Source: Nitrospira tepida
Lineage (GTDB): Bacteria > Nitrospirota > Nitrospiria > Nitrospirales > Nitrospiraceae
DNA: 64,000 bases
Direction of reading: 5' to 3'
Assembly (NCBI RefSeq): GCF_947241125.1
Contig: NZ_OX365700.1
Coordinates: 2,884,001-2,948,000 of the forward strand
Positions 25,486 through 33,816 of this stretch are shown here, piece by piece. The number at the start of each line of letters is the position of its first letter. Within the stretch, counting starts at the first letter, position 1. The notes below the pieces were generated by a model, which worked only from the letters and a program-made list of their open reading frames with translations, made no database searches and was not told where the DNA came from. The translations under genes were made by a program, and so were the position numbers.

Positions 25486-27501
25486 ATGCAGGATCATCGT
25501 TGGGGCCCAATGGCCCTGATGATCGGGATGTGCGTCATGGGCTGGGGAGCACCGGAGGCCTCCGCAGCCGACACAGAAGAGGAGCCGGTGCCGGTGCGGG
25601 ATGTCATCATCAGCGCGACGAAAACCGAAATTGATGCCAGCAAGGCCACGAGCGCCGTCGAGGTGATTCGCGGCGAGGAGATGGAGCGGAAGAAATTCAG
25701 ATCCGTCCTGGATGCCTTGCGCCTGGCCCAAGGCATCACGGCCTTCCAATCCGGCGGTCCCGGCAACATTGCTACCGTGCAAATGCGAGGGACGAAGAGC
25801 GCTCACACCATGGTGGTGATCGACGGGGTCATCGCCAACAGCCCCAACTCCGGCCTGTTCAACTTCGGCAACCTGTCGGCAGATAACATTGAACGGATCG
25901 AGATCCTCCGCGGCGCCCAGAGCATGTTATGGGGCTCCGACGCGATGGGCGGAGTGATCCATATCATTACCAAGAAGGGAAGCGGCGCTCCCACGGCCAA
26001 TGCTTTTCTGGAATATGGTTCCTTCGCCACGTTGCGGGAGGGGCTATCGGCATCGGGAGCCAGGGGACCCTTCGATTTTTCCTTTACATTGACCCGCTGG
26101 GACACCAGCAGCTTCTCCTCGACCAACTACCAGCGTGGGGCCTACGAACGGGACGGCTTCCATAATTGGAATACCTCGGCCAGGATCGGGGCGGCGTTGC
26201 CGCACCACGGCCGGCTGGACCTCACCGTGCGCTGGTGGAATGCCGATGTCGATTTCGACGGACAGACAGGCAACAGCGAGCCGGCGGACATGTTCGGAAG
26301 CCGCCAGACGACCAGGAACCTGCTTCTCAGCGGTGTCTATGAGCAACCGATCACGGACTGGTGGAGTCAGAAGCTGACCTTGGCCCAAGGGACCGAACGG
26401 TTCATGTCGCAGAGCGGCCCGGCCGGATTCAACGTCACGACCGGCCAGCCGATTGTCCCGGATCCCTTCTGTGGCTTTCCCGCTCCGGCCGGATCCTGTT
26501 TTTTCCCCTTCGCCGCCGACTTCAAAACCATCAATCGCCGGTTGGAATGGCAACACAATGTTCAGATCGGCAAACCGCTCCTCCTAACCGCCGGATACCA
26601 GTTCCGCGAGGAATTCGGAGACAACGCGCAGGATTTCGGCGCCGATTCGGCCAAACGGCGGATCGCCTCCAATGCCGGATTCGCGCAGGCGCAGGTCAAT
26701 CTCCAGGACCGATTGTTGCTGACCGCCGGCATCCGATACGACAGCTATAACACCTTCGGCGACGCCACCACCTACCGGGTGACTGCCGGATATCACATCC
26801 ATGAAACCGGGACGAAGCTCCGCGGCAGTTATGCCACAGGGTTCAAGGCTCCCACCCTGAACGATTTGTTCTTTCAATCGGGCGGCTTTCCGGTCAGCAA
26901 CCCGAATCTAAAACCGGAACGCAGCCAAAGCTTGGATGCGGGTCTCGATCAAAGCTTATGGAAAGGGCGCGTTCTGCTGAGCGGCGGATACTTCTGGAAT
27001 CACTTCCGCGACTTGATCCAATTCCCATTATTAGGCGCGCCCTCCCTGTGCCCGCCCGAGACGTTTGGCTTCTGCCCCGTGAACATCGCCGCAGCCAGAA
27101 CGCAGGGGTGGGAGTTTTCCGGCAAGATCAGCCTGATGGACGGCCTGGAGTTGAAAGCGCAATACACGAACACCCATGCGCGGGACCTGACGACCGGCAA
27201 ACGCCTGGCCCGCTGGCCGGTTGACCAGGCCAGCGTCGGGCTGGCTTATCAACCGATCGCGCCGCTTCACGTGTTTATCGACTACCGGTTTGTCGGCGCA
27301 CGGAACAATGACATTGCCAACTCGCCGGGACAGCGCCTCGGCTCCTTCGGCGTGGTGAACGTCGCCGCGAGCTATGACCTCACCAAACGCTGGCAGATTT
27401 ATGGTCGCATCGACAATCTGCTCGGCCAAGACTATGAAGAGATTTTAACCTTTGGGACGCCGATCCGCTCCGTCTTCGGAGGCATCAAGTTCACCTATTG
27501 A
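25486..27501 (+). CDS. btuB: TonB-dependent cobalamin receptor BtuB
   Basis: A 671-aa outer-membrane receptor. ATG 25486 follows AAAGGGAGG. A signal peptide (MALMIGMCVMGWGAPEASAA) precedes a TonB-box-like VRDVIISATKT. The plug domain follows (QMRGTKSAHTMVVIDGV; RIEILRGAQSMLWGSDAMGG), then a 22-strand-type barrel ending in an aromatic (GGIKFTY). A cysteine-bearing loop (DPFCGFPAPAGSCFFPF) may be a disulphide-closed extracellular loop. The B12 riboswitch just upstream makes a cobalamin or corrinoid substrate likely. Confidence 0.9.
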   Translation: MQDHRWGPMALMIGMCVMGWGAPEASAADTEEEPVPVRDVIISATKTEIDASKATSAVEVIRGEEMERKKFRSVLDALRLAQGITAFQSGGPGNIATVQMRGTKSAHTMVVIDGVIANSPNSGLFNFGNLSADNIERIEILRGAQSMLWGSDAMGGVIHIITKKGSGAPTANAFLEYGSFATLREGLSASGARGPFDFSFTLTRWDTSSFSSTNYQRGAYERDGFHNWNTSARIGAALPHHGRLDLTVRWWNADVDFDGQTGNSEPADMFGSRQTTRNLLLSGVYEQPITDWWSQKLTLAQGTERFMSQSGPAGFNVTTGQPIVPDPFCGFPAPAGSCFFPFAADFKTINRRLEWQHNVQIGKPLLLTAGYQFREEFGDNAQDFGADSAKRRIASNAGFAQAQVNLQDRLLLTAGIRYDSYNTFGDATTYRVTAGYHIHETGTKLRGSYATGFKAPTLNDLFFQSGGFPVSNPNLKPERSQSLDAGLDQSLWKGRVLLSGGYFWNHFRDLIQFPLLGAPSLCPPETFGFCPVNIAAARTQGWEFSGKISLMDGLELKAQYTNTHARDLTTGKRLARWPVDQASVGLAYQPIAPLHVFIDYRFVGARNNDIANSPGQRLGSFGVVNVAASYDLTKRWQIYGRIDNLLGQDYEEILTFGTPIRSVFGGIKFTY

Positions 27502-27541
27502 CGGCCTGGCCCGATCAACGTCACATCGTTGCAACGGAACC

Positions 27542-29104
27542 ATGAAGTCCATACAACCTCGCGCCAGGGCCATCGCCGTGCTGGGAACGGCCTCCGATGT
27601 CGGAAAGACCGCTGTCTCGGCGGGCTTGTGCCGGATTCTGGTTCGTCACGGCATCCGCGTCGCTCCCTTCAAAGCCCAGAACATGGCGCTGAACTCGTTC
27701 GTCACGCCGGAGGGCGGGGAAATCGGGCGCGCCCAAGCGTTGCAGGCGCGGGCCTGTGGATTGGACCCTCACGTGGATATGAATCCCATTCTGCTGAAAC
27801 CGGAATCCGACAGGCGTTCCCAGGTTATTGTTCGAGGTCAGGCAATCCAGTCACTGGAGGCTCAGGCATATTTTGACCGGCGGGAGGAGATCTGGGCCAT
27901 CGTGCGCGAGAGCTACGATCGCCTTGCGGGCGCCTACGAGGCGATTGTTATCGAAGGAGCGGGCAGCGCCGCGGAGGTGAACCTTCGCGAGCATGACGTG
28001 GTCAACTGGCGGACGGCCCGCTGGGCCGATGCCAAGGTCCTGCTCGTCGCGGACATCGATCGCGGCGGCGTATTCGCGCAAATGCTGGGCACCTTGGACC
28101 TCTTGGCGCCAGACGAACGCCGCCGCGTCATCGCGCTTGTCGTCAACAAGTTTCGCGGCGACCCCAGACTGTTTGCCGATGGCCAACAGTATCTTGAAGC
28201 GCGCACCGGGCTTCCCGTTTGGCTCGTGCCCTTTCTCCCGGATGCGCATCTCGACCAGGAAGACCGCCTGGACCTGGCCGCCTCCGCTCAGCGAGCATTC
28301 TTGGATTCCTCTGTGAATGTCGCCGTGGTGCTGCTGCCCCGCCTGAGCAACTTCACCGACTTCAATGCGCTCGCCCGCGAGGAGGGTCTGAGCCTCCGGT
28401 ATGTCGCCACCCCAGAGGACCTGAGCCACGCCGATGTCATCATCCTTCCGGGCACGAAAAACACCCTCGACGACCTTCGATATCTCGTTGAGCGGGGATT
28501 CGGGCCCGCTTTGAAGGCCCACGTGGACCGGGGAGGGGAGTTGATCGGCATTTGCGGCGGCTATCAAATGATGGGCCGGCACATTCACGATCCGGACGGC
28601 CTCGAAGCAGGCGGTTCCTCGCCAGGCTTCGGCTTCCTGGACATCCAGACAGAACTGAAATCGCCCAAGATCTGCCGGCGTGTCCGGGGACGGGTATCGG
28701 CTCTCGAAGGACTAGACGATTGCGTGATCGAGGGCTATGAAATCCACATGGGTCGGATCACCGGACGTACGAGGTCGTCCTGTTTTACGCTCCACCGTCC
28801 CGCAACCGATGAAGCATTTCGCTCGTGCGATCCCAGCCTGTCCGAGGAAGAAGGGACCTGGGCCTTCGGAGGCCGGGTCTGGGGCACGAGCATCCACGGC
28901 CTGTTCGACCATGCGTCGTTTCGGTTGGGATGGATGAACCGCGCCAGAACCAGAAAGGGCCTCCCGGCGATTGGCCTTGCCACCCATCTTTCCGCTTCCG
29001 CCTCTCTCGACAGCGCCTTAGACCGATGGGCCGATCACCTCGAGCGCCATATGAATCTCGCATCCATCATAGAAGGCTTCGAGCGATCTTTTCCCAGTGG
29101 CTGA
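27542..29104 (+). CDS. cobQ: Cobyric acid synthase CobQ
   Basis: A 520-aa glutamine-dependent amidase that amidates four side chains (b, d, e, g) of adenosylcobyrinate a,c-diamide. The N-terminal dethiobiotin-synthetase-like ATPase has LGTASDVGKTAVSAGLCRIL and PFKAQNMALNSFVTPEGGEI. The C-terminal class I glutaminase has the nucleophile GICGGYQMMG and a late SIHGLF. ATG 27542 was chosen; the frame opens earlier within btuB. It is probably in the same transcript as btuB and overlaps the adenosyltransferase region with only a 22-base gap. Confidence 0.94.
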   Translation: MKSIQPRARAIAVLGTASDVGKTAVSAGLCRILVRHGIRVAPFKAQNMALNSFVTPEGGEIGRAQALQARACGLDPHVDMNPILLKPESDRRSQVIVRGQAIQSLEAQAYFDRREEIWAIVRESYDRLAGAYEAIVIEGAGSAAEVNLREHDVVNWRTARWADAKVLLVADIDRGGVFAQMLGTLDLLAPDERRRVIALVVNKFRGDPRLFADGQQYLEARTGLPVWLVPFLPDAHLDQEDRLDLAASAQRAFLDSSVNVAVVLLPRLSNFTDFNALAREEGLSLRYVATPEDLSHADVIILPGTKNTLDDLRYLVERGFGPALKAHVDRGGELIGICGGYQMMGRHIHDPDGLEAGGSSPGFGFLDIQTELKSPKICRRVRGRVSALEGLDDCVIEGYEIHMGRITGRTRSSCFTLHRPATDEAFRSCDPSLSEEEGTWAFGGRVWGTSIHGLFDHASFRLGWMNRARTRKGLPAIGLATHLSASASLDSALDRWADHLERHMNLASIIEGFERSFPSG

Positions 29105-29126
29105 GGTCCAACCAAGGGGGAGACCG

Positions 29127-29744
29127 ATGAAGACGAGAAAAGGGGGCATGCGGATCACCAAGGTCTATACCCGCACCGGCGATAAGGGGCGGACCAGGTT
29201 GGCCGGCGGGCAGCAGGTGTGGAAGGACAGCGCGCGGGTGGAGGCCTACGGGACGGTGGACGAACTCAATGCGGCCATCGGCGTGGTCCGTTCCTGTATG
29301 CCATCCGGGCAGGGGCCCAATCCTGACCCTGTGCGGCTGGATCAGGAACTTGGGTGGGTCCAACACAAACTGTTCGACCTCGGTGCCCTGCTCGCGACGG
29401 CACCGGGCCAGACCTTTCCGAACATGCCTCAGATTGCGCAACAGGATGTCACTCGTCTCGAGCGGCTCATCGATACCTGCCAAAAGGACTTGCCGCCGCT
29501 CAAAGAGTTTCTCCTTCCGGGTGGCAGTCTCGTGCCAAGCCTGCTGCATTTGGCGCGGACGATTTGCCGACGGGCCGAACGTCACTGTGTTCGGCTCTCC
29601 CGCGAGGAGCCCGCCGACGGCATGGCCATCATCTTTCTCAACCGGCTGAGCGACACGTTCTTTGTGCTGGCCCGGTGGGTCGCCCACCGCCGCCGCGAAC
29701 CCGAGGTCCTCTGGGATCGCCATCCACCAACCCGGACTCCGTAG
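29127..29744 (+). CDS. Cob(I)alamin adenosyltransferase, PduO type
   Basis: A 205-aa enzyme that transfers the adenosyl group of ATP to cob(I)alamin to form adenosylcobalamin. N-terminal VYTRTGDKGRTRLAGG binds ATP; RVEAYGTVDELNAAIG and RRAERHCVRL are family signatures. ATG 29127 has AAGGGGGAG upstream; a GTG at 29097 inside cobQ would add ten residues. The last gene of the B12 block. The enzyme class is PduO/EutT-like rather than CobA. Confidence 0.92.
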   Translation: MKTRKGGMRITKVYTRTGDKGRTRLAGGQQVWKDSARVEAYGTVDELNAAIGVVRSCMPSGQGPNPDPVRLDQELGWVQHKLFDLGALLATAPGQTFPNMPQIAQQDVTRLERLIDTCQKDLPPLKEFLLPGGSLVPSLLHLARTICRRAERHCVRLSREEPADGMAIIFLNRLSDTFFVLARWVAHRRREPEVLWDRHPPTRTP

Positions 29745-29837
29745 ATCCCCAGCCGCTCCTGTCCCGATTCTGAGTCACCTCTTCGGTGCTCTATCCGCTC
29801 AGTCCGGGCCACGTCCGGCGCGTGACCGGATAGGCGG

Positions 29838-29854
29838 ACGGCTCATCGAGCCGT
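29838..29854 (+). terminator. Hairpin after the B12 operon, weak terminator
   Basis: A perfect seven-pair stem ACGGCTC/GAGCCGT with a three-base loop. No T-run follows, so it may not be an intrinsic terminator. It lies in the roughly 340-base gap 29745-30088, which otherwise holds no gene and the promoter below. Confidence 0.35.
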
Positions 29855-29875
29855 GAGCGAACGCCGTCCACGTAT

Positions 29876-29903
29876 TTGACAGATACGGATTATCTGATAA
29901 TCA
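29876..29903 (+). promoter_or_regulatory. Promoter with overlapping palindromic operator
   Basis: TTGACA at 29876-29881 with TAATCA at 29898-29903 after 16 bases. A perfect inverted repeat GATTAT-CTG-ATAATC occupies 29888-29902, over the spacer and -10, as an operator for a dimeric repressor would. It probably drives the haem protein at 30089 and perhaps the chemosensory genes. Confidence 0.5.
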
Positions 29904-30088
29904 AGTCTAGTGACGTCGTTGTGCGTTGAACCCCATTACCGCCGCTCCTGACCGCTTTGGTGCCTATCGTGGCCATCGTCGTCCTGTGAAGGGGGCAAAT
30001 AAAAAGAATCTCTTGAGGCGTGGCCTCCGGCCGCCAAGAGCAATCTGAAGGGCGGCCGGTTCAACCGAAGGCCTGTATGGAGGATTCC

Positions 30089-30823
30089 ATGATCACCCCG
30101 CGCGCAATGCTCTGTGCCTGTCTGATCGTCTGGGCCGCCGTCGTTGGAGCCGGCTCACCGGCATGGGCCACTGACGAAGCCGAAACGAGCGAACTGCTTA
30201 TCAAGATGGTCAAAGCTGGCCGGGCGACCGTCTCCGAACATCAGGAATTGATCAACGACGCCTCCAAGGGCAACAAGGGATTTACAGGAGATTTTCTGGC
30301 GGAACAGGTCATCACCCGCTTCCGGAACCAAACCAAGATCGACCTGACGCGCCCCACCAATCTGCCCCAGGCCAATGTGCTGCTGAGTCTGCTTGAAGCC
30401 GAACGAGAGGTCGTGGACGAAGCACAGATCGTCATCAACAAGCAGGGCGTCGGATTCAAGGGCTTCCTGCCCGCCGTCTTTGCGCGCAAGACCGGAGAAC
30501 GGTTCTATCGGAAGACCGGCATCCGCATCAAATTGACCGGCATCGACTATCGCAATCCGAACAACCGTCCCGATGAGTTCGAGTCGGAGGTGCTCAAACT
30601 GTTTTCCGACAGCCGGCATCCGAAGGGACAACCCTATGCCAAGGCGACGATGTTGAACGGCAAACCGGTTTATCGGCTGATGGACCCGGAATATGCCGGC
30701 CCATCGTGCCTGTCTTGTCACGGCAATCCAAAGGGCGAACGGGACATCACCGGCATGCGAAAGGAAGGCTGGAAGGAAGGAGAACTGGCAGGCGCCCTGA
30801 GTATCGTCTATCCCATGAGATAA
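30089..30823 (+). CDS. Periplasmic c-type haem protein, DUF3365 (Tll0287-like)
   Basis: A 244-aa protein. ATG 30089 has GGAGG five bases upstream; ATG 30077 is an alternative. A signal peptide (AMLCACLIVWAAVVGAGSPAWA) is followed by a DUF3365 domain and a single CXXCH haem motif (SCLSCHGNPKGE) near the C-terminus. Relatives are haem proteins and sensor input domains with a PAS-like fold. It stands directly before CheY, CheW and MCP genes, which suggests a redox or gas-sensing input to that system. The link is inference from position. Confidence 0.82.
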   Translation: MITPRAMLCACLIVWAAVVGAGSPAWATDEAETSELLIKMVKAGRATVSEHQELINDASKGNKGFTGDFLAEQVITRFRNQTKIDLTRPTNLPQANVLLSLLEAEREVVDEAQIVINKQGVGFKGFLPAVFARKTGERFYRKTGIRIKLTGIDYRNPNNRPDEFESEVLKLFSDSRHPKGQPYAKATMLNGKPVYRLMDPEYAGPSCLSCHGNPKGERDITGMRKEGWKEGELAGALSIVYPMR

Positions 30824-30894
30824 GCGTGAACCGCCATCTGATAGCCGTTGTGCGCATGATTTTCTAACCACGTGTATTCACGAAGGAGGCATTC

Positions 30895-31257
30895 ATGAGC
30901 AAGATCGTGGTCTGCGATGATTCCTACTCCGAACTGCAAATCATCGAGGGGTATCTGAAAGCCGCCAACCACACCGTCGTTACGTATCCCAATACCGATA
31001 AGCTCGAGGACAAGCTGGCGGCGGAGAAGCCGGATCTGGTCATCCTCGATGTGGTCATGCCGGGCCGAAACGGCTTCCAAGCCTGCCGCGACCTAAAGAA
31101 CGACGACCGGTTCAAACACATTCCCGTCGTCCTCTGCACCTCCAAAGGACAGGACAGCGACAAGTTTTGGGGTGAACAACAGGGGGCCAACGGCTACGTC
31201 GTGAAACCGTTCAAAGCGGAAGATCTCTTGGCCGCCGTGAAACGAGCGATGCATTGA
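30895..31257 (+). CDS. CheY-like response regulator (PilG/PilH type)
   Basis: A 120-aa lone receiver domain. The acidic pocket (VVCDDS), the phospho-acceptor Asp in ILDVVMPGRNG, the Thr in LCTSKGQ and the Lys in VVKPF are all present. A strong GAAGGAGG precedes the ATG. It is probably phosphorylated by the hybrid CheA at 33817. As in Pil-Chp systems, it could act on pilus motors or as a phosphate sink. Confidence 0.88.
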   Translation: MSKIVVCDDSYSELQIIEGYLKAANHTVVTYPNTDKLEDKLAAEKPDLVILDVVMPGRNGFQACRDLKNDDRFKHIPVVLCTSKGQDSDKFWGEQQGANGYVVKPFKAEDLLAAVKRAMH

Positions 31258-31308
31258 CCGGCGCCAACCAGCAGTGTACTGACAGCGCAGGAGCGGTTTT
31301 GAACAGCC

Positions 31309-31785
31309 ATGGCACAGATTGACGTCCCCGTTCTCTCCACGGCGGCCGCGGCCGCGCACACCTTCCGCGCCTGTCTCTTCGTCATCGCGGGTGAATGGCT
31401 CGCGATTGATCTGCGATATGTACGGGAGGTGTTCCCCGTCGAGTCCGTAACCCCCGTCCCGAAAATGCCGTCCGTCCTCGTCGGCGTGGCGAACCTGCGG
31501 GGCACCGTCATGCCGCTGGTGGATATACGGCCGGCGTTGGGGTTGCCGCCCGCGCCTGTTCCCCAAAAACTCGCCGTGGTGATCAAGCATGGCCCTCAAC
31601 AAGCCGGTCTCTTGATCGACGACGTGCCCGAGATTCGCACCGTGTCGGCAGACGCCTTGCTCACGCCACCGTCACAAGCAGACCGGAGCGCACAGCCGTT
31701 CATTGCCGCGCTGCTCCCGATCGATGGCAAGATGGGCGGACTCATCGAAGTCCCTGCGCTGCTCTCCATCGTCGAGCGAGGTTAG
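31309..31785 (+). CDS. CheW-like coupling protein (PilI type)
   Basis: A 158-aa single CheW domain that links the MCP to CheA. The pattern CLFVIAGEWLAIDLRYVREV, the conserved GVANLRGTVMPLVDIRPALG and LLIDDVPEI are clear. It lies between the receiver gene and the MCP in the same direction. Confidence 0.87.
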   Translation: MAQIDVPVLSTAAAAAHTFRACLFVIAGEWLAIDLRYVREVFPVESVTPVPKMPSVLVGVANLRGTVMPLVDIRPALGLPPAPVPQKLAVVIKHGPQQAGLLIDDVPEIRTVSADALLTPPSQADRSAQPFIAALLPIDGKMGGLIEVPALLSIVERG

Positions 31786-31879
31786 GCCTTACCTCTATGG
31801 TCATCGATTCCATTCACTCCGGTGATCTCCGGAAACGGGTTTCCCCAGACAAGCCGTGTCGTCGCAAGAGGAGGCAGTC

Positions 31880-33766
31880 ATGAAAAAGAGCAAGGGCGTC
31901 GGCCTGGAATCCATGAGCTGGTTTCGCGACCTGCGCACGGAAGCGAAATTGATCGTGGGATTCGGCCTGGTCAGTTTCATCATCATGTTCGTCGCGGGAC
32001 TGGGTTTCTTCAAACTCCGCCAACTCGCAGGCCAATCACAGGTGACCTATGTGGATTACGTCGTGCCGTTGGCCGAGTTCTCGGAAATGGGCACCGCGTT
32101 GACCGATCATCACCAGATCCTGCTTCAGATGGCCTCGGCATCGCGCAAGAGCGATGTGGAAGCGGAAACCCCGAAACTCGCGAAGCATGAAGACACCGTG
32201 ATGAGGGTGCTGCGCGAATACGAATCGACGACCCTGCGGGTGTCGCGGGCCGGGCGCGATGAAGCCGCGGATCTGGCGCTGCTCAAGCCGGCTATCCTGC
32301 GCTATTTCACCGAAGCCAAGAATTCCACGCACGCGTACCTCGATAGTTTCGACCGGACCTTGTCGCCCGAGCAGTCTCAACAACTCCGCGATCTCGGCAT
32401 CTTGGCCCTCACGGTCAACCTGACACCCATCTTCGAGCAGGCGGTCCTTCGGCACAGCGAACAGGTCACCACCATGAAGGACATTGCCAATGATCTGAAC
32501 GAAGAGGCCAAAGCCATCGCGAATAACGGAGAGAAGCTGCTCCTCATCGGCGGTGTGGTGGCCGTCGCCCTCGGCTTGTGGTTTGGATACCGCCTGGCCA
32601 GATTCTTTTCGCGAAACGTCATCCACATCGCGGAAGTCGCCACCCAGGCTGCGGGCGGAAATTTCCAAGCCCGCGCCAAGGTCGAAAGCCACGACGAGTT
32701 CGGTCAGATGGCCAAGGCGTTCAACGCCATGTTGGACCGTTTGACCACCCTCCTGCAAACGGAGGAGGAGCGCGACACCATGCAAAAGCGCCTCATGGCC
32801 TTCCTCGTCATGGTCTCCGAGGTGGGGAAAGGCGACTTGACTAAACGGGGCGAGGTGACGGCCGACATGTTCGGAAACCTGGCCGACGGGTTGAACCTGA
32901 TGTTGGCCAGGTTCGGCAAATTGCTCGGTCAGGTGCGTGATGCGGCCGAACGAGTCAACCGTTCAGCCGGCTCGCTGCGGGAGACAGCTTCTCAAATGTC
33001 GGGAACGGCCAAACACCAGGCGGAAGAGTCCGTCCGCACGTTGGGTGCGGTCGAGCTCCTGACGTCGTCGATGCGGCAGGTCGCGGATACGGCAACCGCC
33101 TCATCCGAAAGCGCCAAACAAGTGCTGTCCGCCACTGAGAAAGGCCGGCAAGCCGTGCAGGAGACGGTACAAGACATGCAGAACATCCGCGCCGCCGTGC
33201 AACGGATGTCCAAACAGGTCAAAGCGCTGGGTGACCGGTCGTTGGAGATTTCCCAGATCGTGTCCACCATTCGGGACATCGCGTCCCAGACCAACCTGCT
33301 CGCCTTGAACGCCGCGATCGAGGCGGCGGGCGCGGGCGAAGCAGGAGCCCGATTCGCGGTCGTCGCCGACCAGGTCCGCAAACTGGCGGAAAGCTCGACG
33401 CAGGCCACCCGTGAAATCACGGAGCTGGTCAAGGGCATCCAATCCGAAACGCAGGACGCCGTGGTCGCCATGGAGCACGAGACCCAGGCTGTGGAAGCCG
33501 GCTCGCAATCGGCCTTGAAAACGGGTGAAGTGTTCTCGGAAATTTCGGATATCGCCAAGCGGTCGGCCGAGCTGGCCGTCGCCATCGCAACATCCGCCAC
33601 CGAGCAGACTCAATCAACGGAGCGCGTGGGCCGGTCGCTGAAGGACTTTACCGGCGGCGCCGTGGCGACGCAGAAAGCGACCGATACGACCAGGCAAACC
33701 ATCGAAGAGATGGCGAAACTCGCCGAAGGTCTGACCGCGCAAGTCAGTCAGTTCAAGCTCGTGTGA
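31880..33766 (+). CDS. Methyl-accepting chemotaxis protein (PilJ-like)
   Basis: A 628-aa transmembrane receptor. ATG 31880 follows GAGG. It has a first membrane helix ([20 protein letters not shown]), a helical periplasmic sensor of about 150 residues (four-helix-bundle type), and a second helix ([20 protein letters not shown]). A HAMP domain and a second HAMP-like segment follow ([20 protein letters not shown]). The signalling hairpin carries the conserved [20 protein letters not shown] tip. It has no CheB/CheR-tethering pentapeptide at the C-terminus. It sends its signal through the adjacent CheW and CheA. Confidence 0.9.
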   Translation: MKKSKGVGLESMSWFRDLRTEAKLIVGFGLVSFIIMFVAGLGFFKLRQLAGQSQVTYVDYVVPLAEFSEMGTALTDHHQILLQMASASRKSDVEAETPKLAKHEDTVMRVLREYESTTLRVSRAGRDEAADLALLKPAILRYFTEAKNSTHAYLDSFDRTLSPEQSQQLRDLGILALTVNLTPIFEQAVLRHSEQVTTMKDIANDLNEEAKAIANNGEKLLLIGGVVAVALGLWFGYRLARFFSRNVIHIAEVATQAAGGNFQARAKVESHDEFGQMAKAFNAMLDRLTTLLQTEEERDTMQKRLMAFLVMVSEVGKGDLTKRGEVTADMFGNLADGLNLMLARFGKLLGQVRDAAERVNRSAGSLRETASQMSGTAKHQAEESVRTLGAVELLTSSMRQVADTATASSESAKQVLSATEKGRQAVQETVQDMQNIRAAVQRMSKQVKALGDRSLEISQIVSTIRDIASQTNLLALNAAIEAAGAGEAGARFAVVADQVRKLAESSTQATREITELVKGIQSETQDAVVAMEHETQAVEAGSQSALKTGEVFSEISDIAKRSAELAVAIATSATEQTQSTERVGRSLKDFTGGAVATQKATDTTRQTIEEMAKLAEGLTAQVSQFKLV

Positions 33767-33816
33767 CCGATACGGCATGAGCAGGCGATCAGGCGCGGAT
33801 AAAAGGACCGTGCAAC

